This document shows, one piece after another, positions 13,295 to 25,519 of a stretch of DNA of 64,000 nucleotides (position 1 is its first letter; the number at the start of each line of letters is the position of its first letter). The DNA is taken from assembly GCA_020086605.1 (NCBI GenBank), contig JACBWW010000050.1, positions 3,159,516 to 3,223,515 of the forward strand, given 5' to 3'. The DNA comes from Lanius collurio. Its lineage: Eukaryota; Chordata; Aves; Passeriformes; Laniidae. The notes under the pieces were generated by a model. It searched no databases. It saw only the letters and a program-made list of their open reading frames with translations, and was not told where the DNA came from. Both the position numbers and the translations under genes were made by a program.

Positions 13295-16200
13295 AAAATA
13301 TAGCTTTTTGAATGTAACCATTTTTCCCTTACTTTTTTTTTTGCTTTGTGTTATGAAGAACCTTCTTTGGGTGAAAGGAAATGTGGCAAAGCTCATCTCC
13401 TGTGAGTGCTTGGGTTGGAATGCTAGCTGAAAAATAAGGCTTTTTTTAATCTAGCCTTATGCATTTCTATGGCATTTTTTTTTTGACTACTGAGTGTTTC
13501 CATAACTTAGATAAATGAATCCAAATCACTTGTGTAAAACCTTTCCTTTGTAAAAAATTGCTGTTTCTCATTCTTATTTCTTTTAGGTAGCATATTAGAA
13601 AACCTTAACTGTTAAGAGGGTAATTTCTGATATCTTTATTTCAATATATGGAGTGGCTATAAAGTCACTGAGGTGGAGGCAGTGTTTCATTCAGCCTGTT
13701 GATATTCCGTGTTTGAGGCAGTTTTATGTGATACATCTTTAAAATATATGAACTAAGAGATTGACTTTCAGCTTCAAGCCATAATCTTGAGCAGAGGGGA
13801 GAGGTTTGTGTGTGAATTTAATATTGGTGAAAGAAGTTGGCCTTGAATTCAATCTATAGGCTTGACTTCTCCAGTCCCTGAAAGTGTCCCTTCCAAAAGG
13901 GTTTGTAGATCTCAATGTTGTTTTTATATTTAACCTATTCTTAGTGCTCATAAAGTATATATTAAATGTCTTCATTTTTCCTAGGAGACGGCAAATAATA
14001 CTGAGTTTGGTATTTCTTCTAGAATAAATGATTTCTGAGCTCACATAACATTTTACATGTGCCAGTTTCTGGCTATAAATATAAATGTCCTCATTATCTA
14101 ATAAGACAAAATTTGCTAGTTATTGGAAGTTGAATGTATTTAGATGTCATTAATCTTGAAAAATAGTTATCAGATGTACGATGGTTTTATCAATTTTAAT
14201 TAGCTATTTTTTAACTGGGGGCTGTGGTGGGGGGGAATGTCAGCAATTCTTGCTTTCAGTGGCATTTTCCTAACACCTCTCATTTCCAGATTCCACTTCT
14301 GTGAGTTAACCAGGAATGTATTTCCACTGTTATTTGCAAAATTTTCCCTGTAGATCATTCTCAGCAGGAAGCTATTCCTTGTCCTTTCTCCTGCATGGAT
14401 ATTGATGCAAGTGTGGATAGATCCATGCTGGAGGAGAACAAGAAGTGATACCTCTTCAGCACTTCCAGCTGGGAGGAAGATTTGGTCTAAATGAAGCTGA
14501 GCTTAAAATCCATAAAAAGAAAATGTGCCACCCTTCAGGTTATAAATAGTTAGCATGCCATATCATTTTCCTCTTTTCTATTTCTTCACAATGTGGTAGA
14601 ATAGTAATCCCGAGTAACACTTATTTTAAAAATAGTCTTAAAAATCCACTATTTGCTTTGATTATTTTTAGCTTTTTTGTTCTCCAGGAGTGGAGTTGGA
14701 TTTACTGGGATTTGGGGTTGGTACCACCTGCTCCCCAGTAGACCCTGCACTAAAACAAATTAGTGGCTCTTCAGTTCTGAACTGAGTTTTGCCCATACCA
14801 ACAGTTGAGCTGTGACTTCATCTCCTGAATGATCCTGGTTGTTCAGTGCTTTTCTGAGCCACCTCTCGTGTCCTTGAGGAAGAACTATTTTTAAAAGATC
14901 TATTAAAAGAAAAGTTTAGGGTGGAATGTGTCAATTGTATCATCAACTACAACGTAAATTGTTGGTGTGACCGGGCACGTGTTTCCAGCCAGCCTGGCTG
15001 GCTTAGACTGCATGTTCCAGGAGGATGTCCTGTGACTGTTTAACCCAATCCACACCCATGGAGAGTGGGTTAGAGTCTGTTCTTGATGTGCATCTCTGTG
15101 TTTGTCTCATCAGAGGATGAGGCTGAAGTGGAACTGCTCTGTGGTACAGCCAAACTTTACATTTTGGAAGACACACAGGTATATGTGGGTTCAGTCCTCG
15201 TGTTCTTGGCAGTTGCTTTTGCATGGGCCTCACAAGTTGGCTGCCTGGTTAAGGCTGCAATAAATTATTCATCAGTTGAACTCATTAAATCAAAATTGCT
15301 TGCCTTTTAAAAGGTCATGCTGGAGTTTAAGAGAAATGTTTGGCTTGTGGGGTGTGAAAATCAAAGCAGGCAATCACAATGTTTGGGAATTTTTTTTAAT
15401 TTCTTATTCTAGCTCTGCTGAAGTGGAATTACTGCTAATACTGACTGAGCTTATGCTCCTGCCAGGTGAGCTGGGATCCTTTTCAACATATGCTTTCTTG
15501 GTGCCCACTTGAAATAGGCTTTTAGAATACCAGTATCTATGGAATGTAATTCCTGGCTTGACACAGACAGAAGTATTAGTAAAAGCATAATTGTGTCAAA
15601 ATATGCCTCCAAAAAGTTTGAATGAATGCAGTACTAAAATCTCTTACATATTATTTTGAAATATGAAAAATGATTCCCACAGGAAAGGAAAAGGGCCATG
15701 CTACCTGCGCTGTGCAGACAGTTCTCAATATTTCAGCATTTCTTCATTTACAGTTCTCTCAATTGCTGTCTTTTGTCCCCTGATTTAATATTTCAGTCAT
15801 CTCTTGAAAGATAGGAGCAGTGGGAGATAGTAAGTTGGTGTTATTTTGCCAGTATCCTTTTCTTTTTCTAGTGTAAGAGCAGGTGATTAGGTTTAGTGGC
15901 ACCTGCATGAAATTGTGAGGGCAAAGGTTTAATTTTTTGCTTTTCATACCATCCTAAGAAGTTTTTCTTGTGCTTCTTATCATACGTGGTCAGTCAGTAA
16001 ATGGCATCTTTCTGTAGCTTATGTGCTGTTTAAAGCAAACGATCTTTGGTTCCTGAGAAGTGTTAATTAGCAGCATTCAGTTGGCTGCACAGCATTTCCC
16101 TGAAGTAAATTCACTTCTTGATTGGTAGCTTATTGCACAGAGTTTTATTTCTGTTGGTTCAGGACATGAGAGTTTGGTGGTGTTTGTCATTTTGGTCTGA

Positions 16201-16300
16201 GCTTCTCAAGTGGATTCAATTTGTCATAGGATTGTCAAGATCATCTTGAGGGAAGCTGATGATCCTTTGTGTGAAATTCAGAAAAGTATTTGCTTTGTAT

Positions 16301-16386
16301 GCATCCCTGCCCATGGTGGAGAGAGTTGGAACAAAATGATCTTTTTAAGATCCCTTCCAACACAAACCATTCTGTGATGCTGTGAA
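16301..16386 (+). repeat. CR1 LINE 3'-end remnant
   Basis: 'gcatccctgcccatggtgga' leads to 'aagatcccttccaacacaa' and 'accattctgtgatgctgtga'. This is the last 85 or so bases of a sense-orientation CR1, ending in a decayed ATTCTATGAT motif. Confidence 0.85.
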
Positions 16387-17333
16387 ATACAAGCCACGAG
16401 ATCACAGGCAGTAATGTTTAAAGGATGATTGTAGTAATTTACTCCAAAAACTTGCTTAATATTTATTAAATATATGAATAATATTAGCAGTAATTTGAAA
16501 GTTTTGAACTTTAGAAGCATTCAATGTAATTGTTGCTTAACAGCATGAAAATACTGCACAATGAACTTGCAAATGTGAATTCCCATCTCTCTCTACTGAT
16601 CCGCATAAAAAAAAAGAAAATTTGCCCATTTCTTCTTGTTCTGCATCACAGCCTCCTAATTACCTAACACTGGTGTGAGACTGGCTAATATTTGCATCAT
16701 GAGAAGCAGCAAAGGACTGAGCTGAGTGCAGCTGAGGTTCAGGCTGACCCTGAGCCTCCTGGAGGAGTAGCAGTAAAAGGCAGAGGGGTCTTTAGCTCCC
16801 TTCACATCTCTTGACCTTTTAGAAAGCTGCTGTCCCCTTCCAGTCTTTCCTGAACTGCCCTCACCCCTGACTCCAAATTACACCAGTCCCTTCCTTCTCC
16901 CCCCTCGTTACAGAACCGACTCTGCTGCTGCCACCAAATCCAGCTTTGCCCTAAAGCATAAAAGGCCTGTGCTGGCTTTTCTCCTGTACCCAGGAGGTAA
17001 GAGCTCTGCAAGAGCATCTGCAATTCAGAAATGCAGCTGTGTACCTGGTGTCTCTCAGTCTTGGTTGCAGGAGTGGGCCATAGCACTGTGAAATGATATT
17101 TTGGCATTCTTTAGGATCATAGGGTGGGAGGGAGAAGGGAAGGAACTGATCTCTGGTAGCAAAAGTGGTAAATGAGACTAGCAGGTGGAGAAATGGTTTA
17201 AAAGTTTCTACAATACACTTTTTCCTTCACAACTGACCCTTCTGGGTTTTCACCACTGGCCCAAGTGTGTTTAGCCTTGATGAGGATGACAAAGCACAGC
17301 AAGGAAACTTCTGAGCTGCTGGTGGGAGCCACA

Positions 17334-17414
17334 GGGAAAGTGGTCAGACATTGGAACGGGGGCTGGGAAAACTCCATCCTTGGAGAGGTTCCCAGCTCAG
17401 CTGAATGTAGGACC
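17334..17414 (+). repeat. Probable CR1 fragment, diverged
   Basis: The phrase 'aaagtggtcagacattggaa' followed by 'actccatccttggagaggtt' matches the CR1 3' region that normally reads as an aggregate of 'ggaacaggctgcccaggg' and 'catccctggaggtgttc'. The 3' terminal part is missing. Assignment is by eye only. Confidence 0.5.
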
Positions 17415-20400
17415 CAGCACAACATGGTAAATGTGGTGAGAACTTCGGCCCTTTTAGGAGCTGGACATGGGGTCAGATGGTGCCTGTAGGATATGAGGAG
17501 TTGGAGAAGGCTAAGGTTGTTTTGAGACCAAGTGAAGGGTTTATTTGTAAGTATGCACTCCTTCTATCTCATCATGTGCCTGTGCTCAGGTCAGAATCCC
17601 TGGGTGTTCTGTGTGAGTGCAGCCTCTCCGTGGCAGGTTTTAAATAGGCAGCTGTAGTGGGTGGATTTGGGGAAGAGGCTTTATATCCCAAATACCAAAC
17701 AGAACAGAACTCTGCCTTAAATACAGCGCTGAGATGACTTCATAGAGCAACTTCAAACACTAATATGATGTAGAAAACCCCATCTGTGTACACACACAAC
17801 TTTAAAGGCAACAAGTGATTTTCCTTCCTCCTCTGCTACTTTAAACTGCACTGAAACTGCAAGCTTGATAGAATAGAATTATTCTGGAGGCATTAAAAGC
17901 AAAACCAGGGTTTCCATAAGATACATGGATGAGTAAATGCCAGAGATATTTAAGATTGAAAACAAAGCAAACTGAAAGAAAGACCTTTGTTCTCTGGGCT
18001 TAGGAGAAGGTATATAAAAGAAAAAAAATATTTCAAAACAAAAAGAAAAAAATAGGAGTTGGGCAGAAAAAATAGAAGCTGATGAGCTGGTATGTATATC
18101 AGCACTGTCATTCAGGTCTGCATCTAAATAAATAACTACTGTGTTCCTCATCCCACACTCTCAGCTGCACCTCCTTGCTCTCATCAATGCCTTTAAAAAA
18201 GATTTTATGGAAATTATTGTTGTCCATTTCATCCAGCTGACCATCCAATAATTGAACAATGAAAGACTTCAAACTAGAAATGAGCAGTGTGATTGAGCTG
18301 CTGCTTCATGCACTGCAGGGATTGCTTCCATCAGTCCTGTTGCCTTACAGAAAAGGATTTAGGGAACAATTATTGCTGTTCCCTTCCAAACAGAATGACA
18401 AATAGATTGTTTTCTTGCTTGGAGCTTCTAAATCTCCTTCCATATGGACTACTTCTGTCTGAGAAGCTTTATCTGGTTTCCTTGCAGGGTCACACATCAG
18501 CGCTGCTTTCACAGCCTTGCTTTGCATTTCCAAAGCTCCTGCTCCTACCACATCCCCTCTGTTTTCAGCAGGATCAGATGGTGTGAGTCTTCTGTTTTGT
18601 ATGGCTGACTTGTGTTGTTTCTAGCTGATGTAATTTATAAAGAAGGTGTGGAATTGCTCCTTCTATTCAGCTTGAGGAGTTCTCAGTCCTCCAGCTGGGT
18701 GTAACCAGTATGGGATCTTGTATCCCATCCATGTAGGATAAGGCAGTTCTTCCAGTAGAACTTTTCTCTCTCTCCCTTCCTTTTCTTAAAACACAGATTA
18801 AAACAAAATCCTGAAGCCTGTTTTGTTTAAAACTGTGCCAGAGGCCCAAATGTGTCTCTAATCTCCAAATAAAAAAACTTTTTGCATAGAGCTTTTAGCA
18901 TGCTGCCTCTGATACAACATTCTGCTATTGCAACACTTTGTGAAATGCCCTCTGTGACTGCGTAGTTTCATCAGGACTGGTTGATTCCTGCTTAATTTTC
19001 ACTTGCCTCTAAATGTACGTAAACCAGCCCAACTCAGTGTCGTCAGCGTGCTGCAGTTTATAGTGAGTGGCTGAGGTGATAAAGCCACTGGCAGCTTGCA
19101 GCATGACTGGATTTTTGGTAGCAAAGGAAGCCTGCTGACTTCCCAAAGAAGTCAGACTTCCCTACTTTTGAAGCACTTTGTCCCTTTAGCTATAATTTCT
19201 TTAGAGGACATGTTTTACGTGCATCTAGAACCAGCCAGCAGAGGTTGCCATTGATTTTCCTGTTACCTGCTCAGCCGAGCCTGGGTTTCCTGCAGCAGAC
19301 CTGAAACATATGGCTGCTGTGAGTGCTTGTTCTCAGCACTCTGGGCACACACAGCAGGCACCAGCCGGGGCTCACCTGAGATCAAGGTGACTTAAGTGGT
19401 CACTGTGACATTTGGAAGCTTTAGTAGTTACCAGTCCTTAAATCTGTATGGAGCAGGATGTACCAAGCATGTAGTTCCTGTGGTCCTCTCTCTCAGGCTG
19501 TACCTTTGCTTATCTCCTGCCCCTGTGAACCTTTGGGGCCCCCTAATGTCCATTTTAAGGTGTTTTGGCTCTTTGCATCCTTGGTGCCAACCATGATCTA
19601 TCCCAAGGAGAAGTACTGGGCACTGCCATGCCTGTGCACACTGTTCATTCTCCTCCTCCTCCTCCCCCACAGGAAGAGTGGCAAGAGGAGGAATAAAAAT
19701 TGCTCCCTATATTCTGTCCCTGCTATGGATAACTGGGACTTAAAGCTGTGCTTAGGGACTAAATTTAGTCATTAAGTCTGTTGTTGCAGCCTTTTACCAT
19801 TCTGAGGTGGTGGAGATGGTTTAATTTTTTCTTAAATCCTCTGACAGAAGACTTTGGAATGATCACATGGCCTTACTGCAAACCACTTTTACACTGCTGC
19901 AGTTTGTGCTGCTTCACATTGCTACAGCCTTGTCATTCAGGCTTGGACATTTGCTCCAGGCAGTACTCGAAATACAAGATGTTAGCTGGGGAGCAGCTTA
20001 TTAAAAATTTGCCTTTGGTTTGCCTTGGAACTAGAAGGATTTAAATCCCTGTAGTTTCTACTGACTTGGTTGGTTAAAGCCTCCTGTACCATCCAAGATG
20101 TGTCTTCTGCTGATCAACAGCCCAAAATGCTGTTCTGTGGTTGGTATTTTGGTATCTGAATTTGCTGTTTCAGTGCCTAAGGATGCATGGAGTGTCTGTG
20201 TAAGATAACTTTGATGGTTGTACTTCTGTGACTGGGTTTATTTTTAGGAAGCGTGAAGTAAACAAAAGTTCTGAGTACTTAATCAGGGACTAACTGCATC
20301 TGTTTGCAGGAGGGGAGAGCTGAGCTAATTGGTTCAGTTTGGAAAATAATGTGTTGCAAGTACTTGTATCTAAACCGGTGCTGAAGCAATTAGGGTACTA

Positions 20401-20640
20401 CGCCTACTGGTGCAGTGTGGAACCCGGGTACAGATGCGTTTGTAACACACACGTGTTAAGTTTGGAAGTAATTAATGAGGGGACATAATTAAAGGGGGGG
20501 GGCTGTAATTTCATCTTTCAAGGAAGACTAGAAAATTTGTGCAGAAGCACAGGCAGGTGTTTTACCAAGCTAACCCTTAGCAGGTGCTGCTGTAAAGGTG
20601 TGTGCCCAACCAGTAAAGCGGGATTGTTCCAGTCCGCGGT

Positions 20641-20930
20641 GTTAGCGGGGTGAGGACGGTGCTTTGTGGGGAATTGCGGGGTTTGCACGCACAGAGGGGG
20701 GTGTTGCCTTCCTTGCCTTCCTCCCCAGGCGGGTCCGCGCTGCTCCCTCCGCCCGCCGGCGCTCCGGGCTGCGGCGGGAGCAGGGGGAGGAGGAAGAGGA
20801 GGAGGAGGAGGAGCGGCTCAGGTGCGGGCGATCATCGCACGGGGGGAGAAGGGAAGCAGCCGCAGCGCGGTGACGGGACCGACTCCCTGTCAGGTGTTGG
20901 ACATAGCGGCTGGGGAGGATGCGTGTAGGT
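20641..20930 (+). promoter_or_regulatory. CpG-rich block with splice donor: candidate promoter and first exon for GPR52
   Basis: Against an AT-rich background this block of about 290 bp is GC-rich and rich in CpG (for example 'cgggtccgcgctgctccctc' and 'cgccggcgctccgggctgcg'). It ends in 'gcgtgtag|gtgaga', a good donor with the cut after 20928. There is no TATA box in the obvious position, so a TATA-less CpG promoter would fit. It lies about 1.9 kb upstream of the GPR52 start and may provide its noncoding 5' exon, spliced to the acceptor at 22608-22609. It could instead start a RABGAP1L isoform, but an ATG at 20919 would leave a phase-1 donor, which does not fit the phase-0 start of the next RABGAP1L exon. 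A purine run with four or more G-tracts (about 20770-20800) could form a G-quadruplex. Confidence 0.6.
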
Positions 20931-22552
20931 GAGAAAGCTTCTCTCTTGCTTTAGCTGGGAATTGGAGAAAGGAGTGATGTTGTACGTGCTCTGTCGCTTA
21001 TAGACAAAGGGAGCGAATAGGCGGAAAGAGTCGGGGATGTTATAAAATCTGAAAGGACTTTCTGTACAGCGTGGCGATGCACGACAGGAAATTAACTCCA
21101 AAAAGAATGCTTTCTCTCAAAGAGCTGCGACAGAATTGAACATTTGGCTTTTCTAGTATCTGAAATTCCTCCTGAAGACACGGCAAGGACTATCAGAAAC
21201 ATCAGAGAGATCCTGGTACTTTTAAAGAGACTTAAAGCAAATGCCAGCTGAATGACCTTGGAGATCATTTTATGTGGATTCATTAATTTTCACTGCTAGT
21301 CTTCTAGTCTCAGGAACTCTAGGATTAATGATGGTTTTAACGTTTTAGGGGGCTTTCAAAAACCGAGATTGTATACATATAATTACCTGCCTAATGATTC
21401 CTGAACTAATCAAGCATTTCCTTAAAACTGAACGCAGAAGATGCTTTCTTTTAATGTTTTCTCTCTCCATAGCCGTGAATAAAATGAACAAGGTAATGTC
21501 CTGCAAATAGAAGAACAATTTTTTTAAAGCAGCTATTTACTATGCAGATCATCTAATAAATATAGAAACCTTAAACCCCTGAGAAGATGAAGCTGAGCAA
21601 CAGAATAATGGAGTAGTAAACAATGGCAGCTTTTCTAGTCAAACCAGCCTTTCATTAGCTTCCCAGCAGAATGCAGATGGAAGTTTCTGAGCTCGTTGTG
21701 TGGGGGTTTGTGAAATGATTCAGTTGTTGCTACAGAGGTGAGCAATATCATGGATATACCTATGAACTCCTGGGTACTGATCCACTGTAGTAGATATGGC
21801 AGAGTTTCTAAAGATGATTATTTTAAATTGCCATTGCTGAAATTAAATTCAAGAGGATTTATTTTGTCTGTGGGGACACTGAGTTATGATTCTGGCATTC
21901 GTAATTGTAATGGACTATAACTGTTTAAAGGAACTGTAAATATTGACATAAGTCTCCAAAATCCATTCTTAAATTATCTTCATTTTTTAAATGAATAGAC
22001 ACAATCTTCCTCATTGTATGCGAGATGTATGTTTTCTTTCTTGGGAGCCAGAGGACAAATCTGCCTTATCCCCCACCTGTCTCCCCCTGAATAAAATTCA
22101 TTATTCATACCCAAATAGTGGTGAGTCTATTGGAATTAACCTTGACAAAAATGTTTTCCTTACCTTTCCAATGGAGAGCATGGATAAGATGGAGAACCAT
22201 CTTCTGAACCGAACAAGAAAAGACAGCGTTAGAGGATGAACTTTTTCCTTTAGTCTCCAATCAGTCTGTGATTTAAACTAAGATGTAAAGATTATCTCCA
22301 CTAACTCCTGGTCCAGGAAACCTGAGCTGTACTGAGGTTCCTCCTTCCCTTCCTCTCCCTCTCCCCAGTATATTCCAAAGTAAACGACTTTCTCAGGAAA
22401 ATAAGTCAGAGATTTCCCTCCCCTCCTTCCCTGGGAAATGAATGTGTCTCTTTTGTCAGTTTTTATTTCTGTTTGATTTAGAAGTGCCTTGTGTTTGCTA
22501 AAGATGGGTCAAGAGCACTGGAGGAGCTGATCAGTGGCCTTTCTCTTTCTGG
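20931..22552 (+). other. Non-repetitive stretch upstream of GPR52
   Basis: About 1.6 kb of mostly unique sequence between the CpG-rich block and the pyrimidine tract before GPR52. I recognised no CR1 copy, LTR or coding sequence in it. If the leader of GPR52 is spliced as proposed, this is its intron. Confidence 0.5.
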
Positions 22553-22609
22553 CTTTTTGTTTTTCTTTTCTTTCTTTCTCTCTTTCTTTCTTTCATTCTT
22601 TCCTTAAAG
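22553..22609 (+). repeat. (TTTC)n pyrimidine tract with AG: candidate 3' splice site of the GPR52 leader
   Basis: Some 50 bases of nearly pure T and C, in imperfect TTTC units, end in 'tccttaaag', with the AG at 22608-22609. On the plus strand this has the form of a strong polypyrimidine tract and acceptor. It lies 192 bases before the GPR52 start codon and pairs in orientation with the donor at 20929. It is also a simple repeat likely to vary in length. Confidence 0.55.
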
Positions 22610-22636
22610 CCAAGGTGTGCCAGAGGTGATGCACTG

Positions 22637-22726
22637 ATGCTGAGGAGGCATCAACAGCTATGGGACTCTAATCCTCTCCCATGTAAGCACTGGCAGTGTC
22701 TGCAAAGAGAGATCGTGAGACGCTGA
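22637..22726 (+). promoter_or_regulatory. Upstream ORF (29 codons) in the predicted GPR52 leader
   Basis: Four upstream ATGs precede the GPR52 start within the presumed last leader exon. They are at 22629 (two codons, stop at 22635-22637), 22637 (29 codons, stop at 22724-22726), 22660 (three codons) and 22681 (ATG directly followed by TAA). The second ATG overlaps the stop of the first by one base. All four terminate before the GPR52 ATG. If transcribed they would be expected to lower translation of the receptor. Their reality depends on the transcript start, which the sequence does not prove. Confidence 0.4.
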
Positions 22727-22801
22727 AGCAGAGTTTAGCTGCTGTTCAGCAGGGCACCTGCTCACTCAGGCTCAGATTGCACAGTTCCCTAAGCACAAAA
22801 C

Positions 22802-23887
22802 ATGAACCAGTCCCGATGGATTGAATGGAGGACTCTGAATATGAGCAGTAGTGTAATGAACATATCTGAGCACCTCTCCTGCCCTCTTGGATTTGGTCAC
22901 TACAATGCAGTTGACATCTGTATCCTTGAGACAGTCGTTATTGTCTTGCTAACATTTTTAATTATTGCGGGTAACTTAACTGTGATATTTGTTTTCCACT
23001 GTGCTCCACTCCTGCACCATTACACCACCAGCTATTTTATTCAGACCATGGCCTATGCTGATCTTTTTGTTGGAGTCAGCTGCTTGGTTCCTACTTTGTC
23101 ACTGCTCCACTACTCAACAGGTGTCCACGAGTCCTTGACTTGTCAAGTTTTTGGATACATCATCTCTGTGCTCAAAAGCGTGTCTATGGCCTGTCTTGCT
23201 TGCATCAGTGTGGATCGCTATCTCGCTATAACAAAGCCTCTCTCCTATAACCAACTGGTCACACCTTGTCGCTTGAGAATCTGCATCAGTCTGATCTGGA
23301 TATACTCTTGCCTGATCTTCTTGCCTTCCTTTTTCGGCTGGGGAAAACCTGGTTACCATGGAGATATTTTTGAGTGGTGTGCTACCTCCTGGCTAACTAA
23401 TGCCTACTTCACTGGCTTTATCGTGTGCTTGCTCTACGCTCCTGCTGCCTTTGTCATATGTTTCACCTATTTCCACATCTTTAAAATCTGCCGGCAGCAC
23501 ACCAAAGAGATCAGTGATCGGCGAGCTCGCTTTCCCAACCACGAGGGGGCTGCTGCTGGGGAGGCTGGGCACAGCCCCGACCGCCGCTATGCCATGGTTC
23601 TGTTCCGCATCACCAGCGTCTTCTACGTGCTCTGGCTCCCTTACATCATTTACTTTCTGCTGGAAAGCTCCAGGGTGTTGGAAAACCCAGCACTCTCCTT
23701 CCTAACAACGTGGCTTGCTATAAGCAATAGTTTCTGCAACTGTGTGATTTATAGCCTCTCCAACAGCGTGTTCAGGCTGGGACTACGGAGACTGTCAGAG
23801 ACAATCTGTTCATCTTGTGTGTGTTCAAAAGACAGGGATGTACGGGACCCTAAGCCAAGGAAACGGGCTAATTCCTGCTCCATTTAG
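22802..23887 (+). CDS. GPR52: GPR52, orphan class A G protein-coupled receptor (complete, intronless)
   Basis: A single uninterrupted frame of 361 codons ending in TAG, the same length as I recall for human GPR52 and nearly identical to it in sequence. The closest relative, GPR21, is about 349 residues and has a different N terminus. GPR52 is a constitutively active Gs-coupled receptor of the plasma membrane, expressed mainly in brain and striatum. Visible features are N-glycosylation sequons at Asn2, Asn13 and Asn20, Asn58 (1.50), Asp87 (2.50), Cys114 and Cys193 for the TM3-ECL2 disulfide, DRY at 138-140, Trp166 (4.50), Pro214 (5.50), and LWLP at 277-280 in TM6. TM7 has NCVIY (313-317) in place of NPxxY. 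The tail ends in a basic run and KRANSCSI. The start has A at -3 (aaacATGa). The gene lies on the same strand inside a RABGAP1L intron, an arrangement known in mammals and mirrored by GPR21 within RABGAP1. Confidence 0.98.
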   Translation: MNQSRWIEWRTLNMSSSVMNISEHLSCPLGFGHYNAVDICILETVVIVLLTFLIIAGNLTVIFVFHCAPLLHHYTTSYFIQTMAYADLFVGVSCLVPTLSLLHYSTGVHESLTCQVFGYIISVLKSVSMACLACISVDRYLAITKPLSYNQLVTPCRLRICISLIWIYSCLIFLPSFFGWGKPGYHGDIFEWCATSWLTNAYFTGFIVCLLYAPAAFVICFTYFHIFKICRQHTKEISDRRARFPNHEGAAAGEAGHSPDRRYAMVLFRITSVFYVLWLPYIIYFLLESSRVLENPALSFLTTWLAISNSFCNCVIYSLSNSVFRLGLRRLSETICSSCVCSKDRDVRDPKPRKRANSCSI

Positions 23888-25515
23888 AGAAAACGGGCTC
23901 GTGTAATCAAATGCAGAGTTTTGGTGGAATTTGTGGTATCTGGAAACTTGCCAGAGAGAAATGTTTACTTGCACAGCTTGCCGTGGTGTTGGAGTGAGTT
24001 TGAGAGGGATCCTGGAAAAGGCAAAGGCAGCTGTAAGAAAGGTCGCTGAACTCTTGTGAGATTGTCGGGAGAACAGTTCAACAGAGATGATGAAGAAAGT
24101 CAGAAATAAAAATCTTCCAAAGGGCATGGAGTAACTACCATCAGAGGAGGTTCCTCGTGAAACCAATTAGTTAGTTACTATCTTACATTTCCCCCCTTGT
24201 AGACAAGTTTGTGTCTTTGTGTCAGAATACACTGTAGCCTTCAGAATTGTAATAGATTTAAGAGGAAGCAATCAACACCACAGTAAGCAGCTCTCCGTAA
24301 ATTATATACTTGAGGACTGTAGTAGGTACTGCAGGTAATAATCAGCTCTGTCTCTGCTCACATATTGTACAATTTTTAGTTGTACAAAAAATCTGCAATG
24401 CATAAACCCTGCCCTGGGCATGACGCTTTGGGATAAACTGGCTCGTTTTGGTACAACTTCCACAGAAGCTGTCCCTGTCATTTCCCCCTCTTTCCCGGGC
24501 TGTGCACCCTTCTGTTCCAGGGCGTGCAGGTGGGTGAGTTTGAGGGCACCTGTGAGGTAACCTGAGTTCCAGACCATTTCCTTCTGCAGGAAGCAATAGC
24601 CCTCCCTGGCTGGCTGCAGCTGCCCCTGTACAATTTCTTCAGTCGTTCCCTCTCTTGACCCAGTTAAATCAGCACAGGGTATGGATGTAGTGTCCTTTAG
24701 GGTGTACTAAAGCTTTTCCTTGCTGGTTCCACAGCTGCTCCTAAGGCAGACATGGTCATGGCACACAGCAGTGTGCAGCACTGCCTAGAAAATGAAAGCT
24801 AACTGACCCTTTTTCTTTGGGGAATGGCAAGAGCTTGCTGTTGTAGCCTCTCAGTCTGTTGTGTGAACCTCACTTCCTTATAGCGTATTTTTTTTAAGAG
24901 AAAGCTAAATTGTGGTCTGTGCCTAATGTTTTCATGGCCCATGGAATAGGTCAATGCTACAGGATTAAAAATTGACACTTGATTTAAGAGAAGTACTCTG
25001 TGCAGCTCTTTGTTAGACACGTGTTCTCAGAGGGGGTGAACAAGACACTTCAGTGTTAAATGCAGGCCAAGAGCTTTGGTGTGTCCTTTTGTACTGAACT
25101 GACTTTCAGGTCCACTGACGAAATCCTTTTGATTTTGCAAGGGCACACAATAGGTTTGTGTAATAAATTGCCAGGGGTTCAGATGCATGCCAGTCAATAC
25201 AGTACTTAAATTATAACTTTGAACCAAATGTCATTTTCTTAGATGGTTATTGGCTTTTAAAAAAGGCCCAGTTATTGATTATTGGTGCCTTTTAACACTG
25301 CACTATTATTCCTTCTTTCACCAAAATGCATATGTAAAGATTGTGCCTATTACTTTTTGTAATGAAAGCTGACCACGTGTGCACACTTGTGGTTTGACTC
25401 TAGAGCTCCCTTAATGCTGTACTCTTTGTTCTGTTGAGGTGGTTCTGAACCCCTGTACATTTTTTTAAACCTGTAAGAAAGTTGAAACAATGGAATAAAG
25501 CAGTATTATATCAAT
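23888..25515 (+). other. GPR52: GPR52 3' UTR
   Basis: After the stop codon, about 1.6 kb of unique, AT-rich sequence with no recognised repeat runs to a canonical AATAAA at 25494-25499 ('tggaataaagcag'). Cleavage would be expected near 25510-25520. An earlier AATAAA at 24105-24110 ('cagaaataaaaatc') could give a short form with a 3' UTR of about 240 bases. Extent is inferred from the signals and the absence of repeats. Confidence 0.6.
25494..25499 (+). terminator. GPR52: Poly(A) signal AATAAA, likely the main GPR52 3' end
   Basis: Canonical hexamer in plus orientation, followed about 30 to 60 bases downstream by T/G-rich sequence ('ttagttccctgatgttgc'). It is the last such signal before the unique region gives way to ordinary intron sequence. 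Confidence 0.6.
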
Positions 25516-25519
25516 CAAA

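Larger units (their letters stand above)
5933..20640 (+). other. RABGAP1L: Large RABGAP1L intron, first part: no gene found
   Basis: This is AT-rich intronic sequence from the donor gtgagg at 5933 up to the CpG-rich block. It holds an AT-only tract (7191-7260), a 57-bp duplication around an N (7378-7492), a second N at 7586 in a poly-A run, a perfect inverted repeat (10919-10960), CR1 fragments at 12791, 16301 and 17334, and paired RFX-like sites (13241-13294). I found no exon resembling the next RABGAP1L exon, whose product contains the TBC catalytic residues. Open frames are short and lack domains. Confidence 0.75.

Noticed and set aside
20664..20873. GC-rich open frames in the CpG block read as a coding first exon
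   Set aside because: They are Arg/Gly/Glu-rich, exist in all three frames and end in stops or the wrong phase for RABGAP1L. Compositional effect of the CpG island.
23114..23359. Open frame antisense to GPR52
   Set aside because: It is a by-product of codon use in the conserved receptor gene, with no sign of a separate product.
22802..23887. Identification as GPR21
   Set aside because: The N terminus (MNQSRW...), 361-residue length and C-terminal KRANSCSI match GPR52. GPR21 is shorter and its host gene is RABGAP1.
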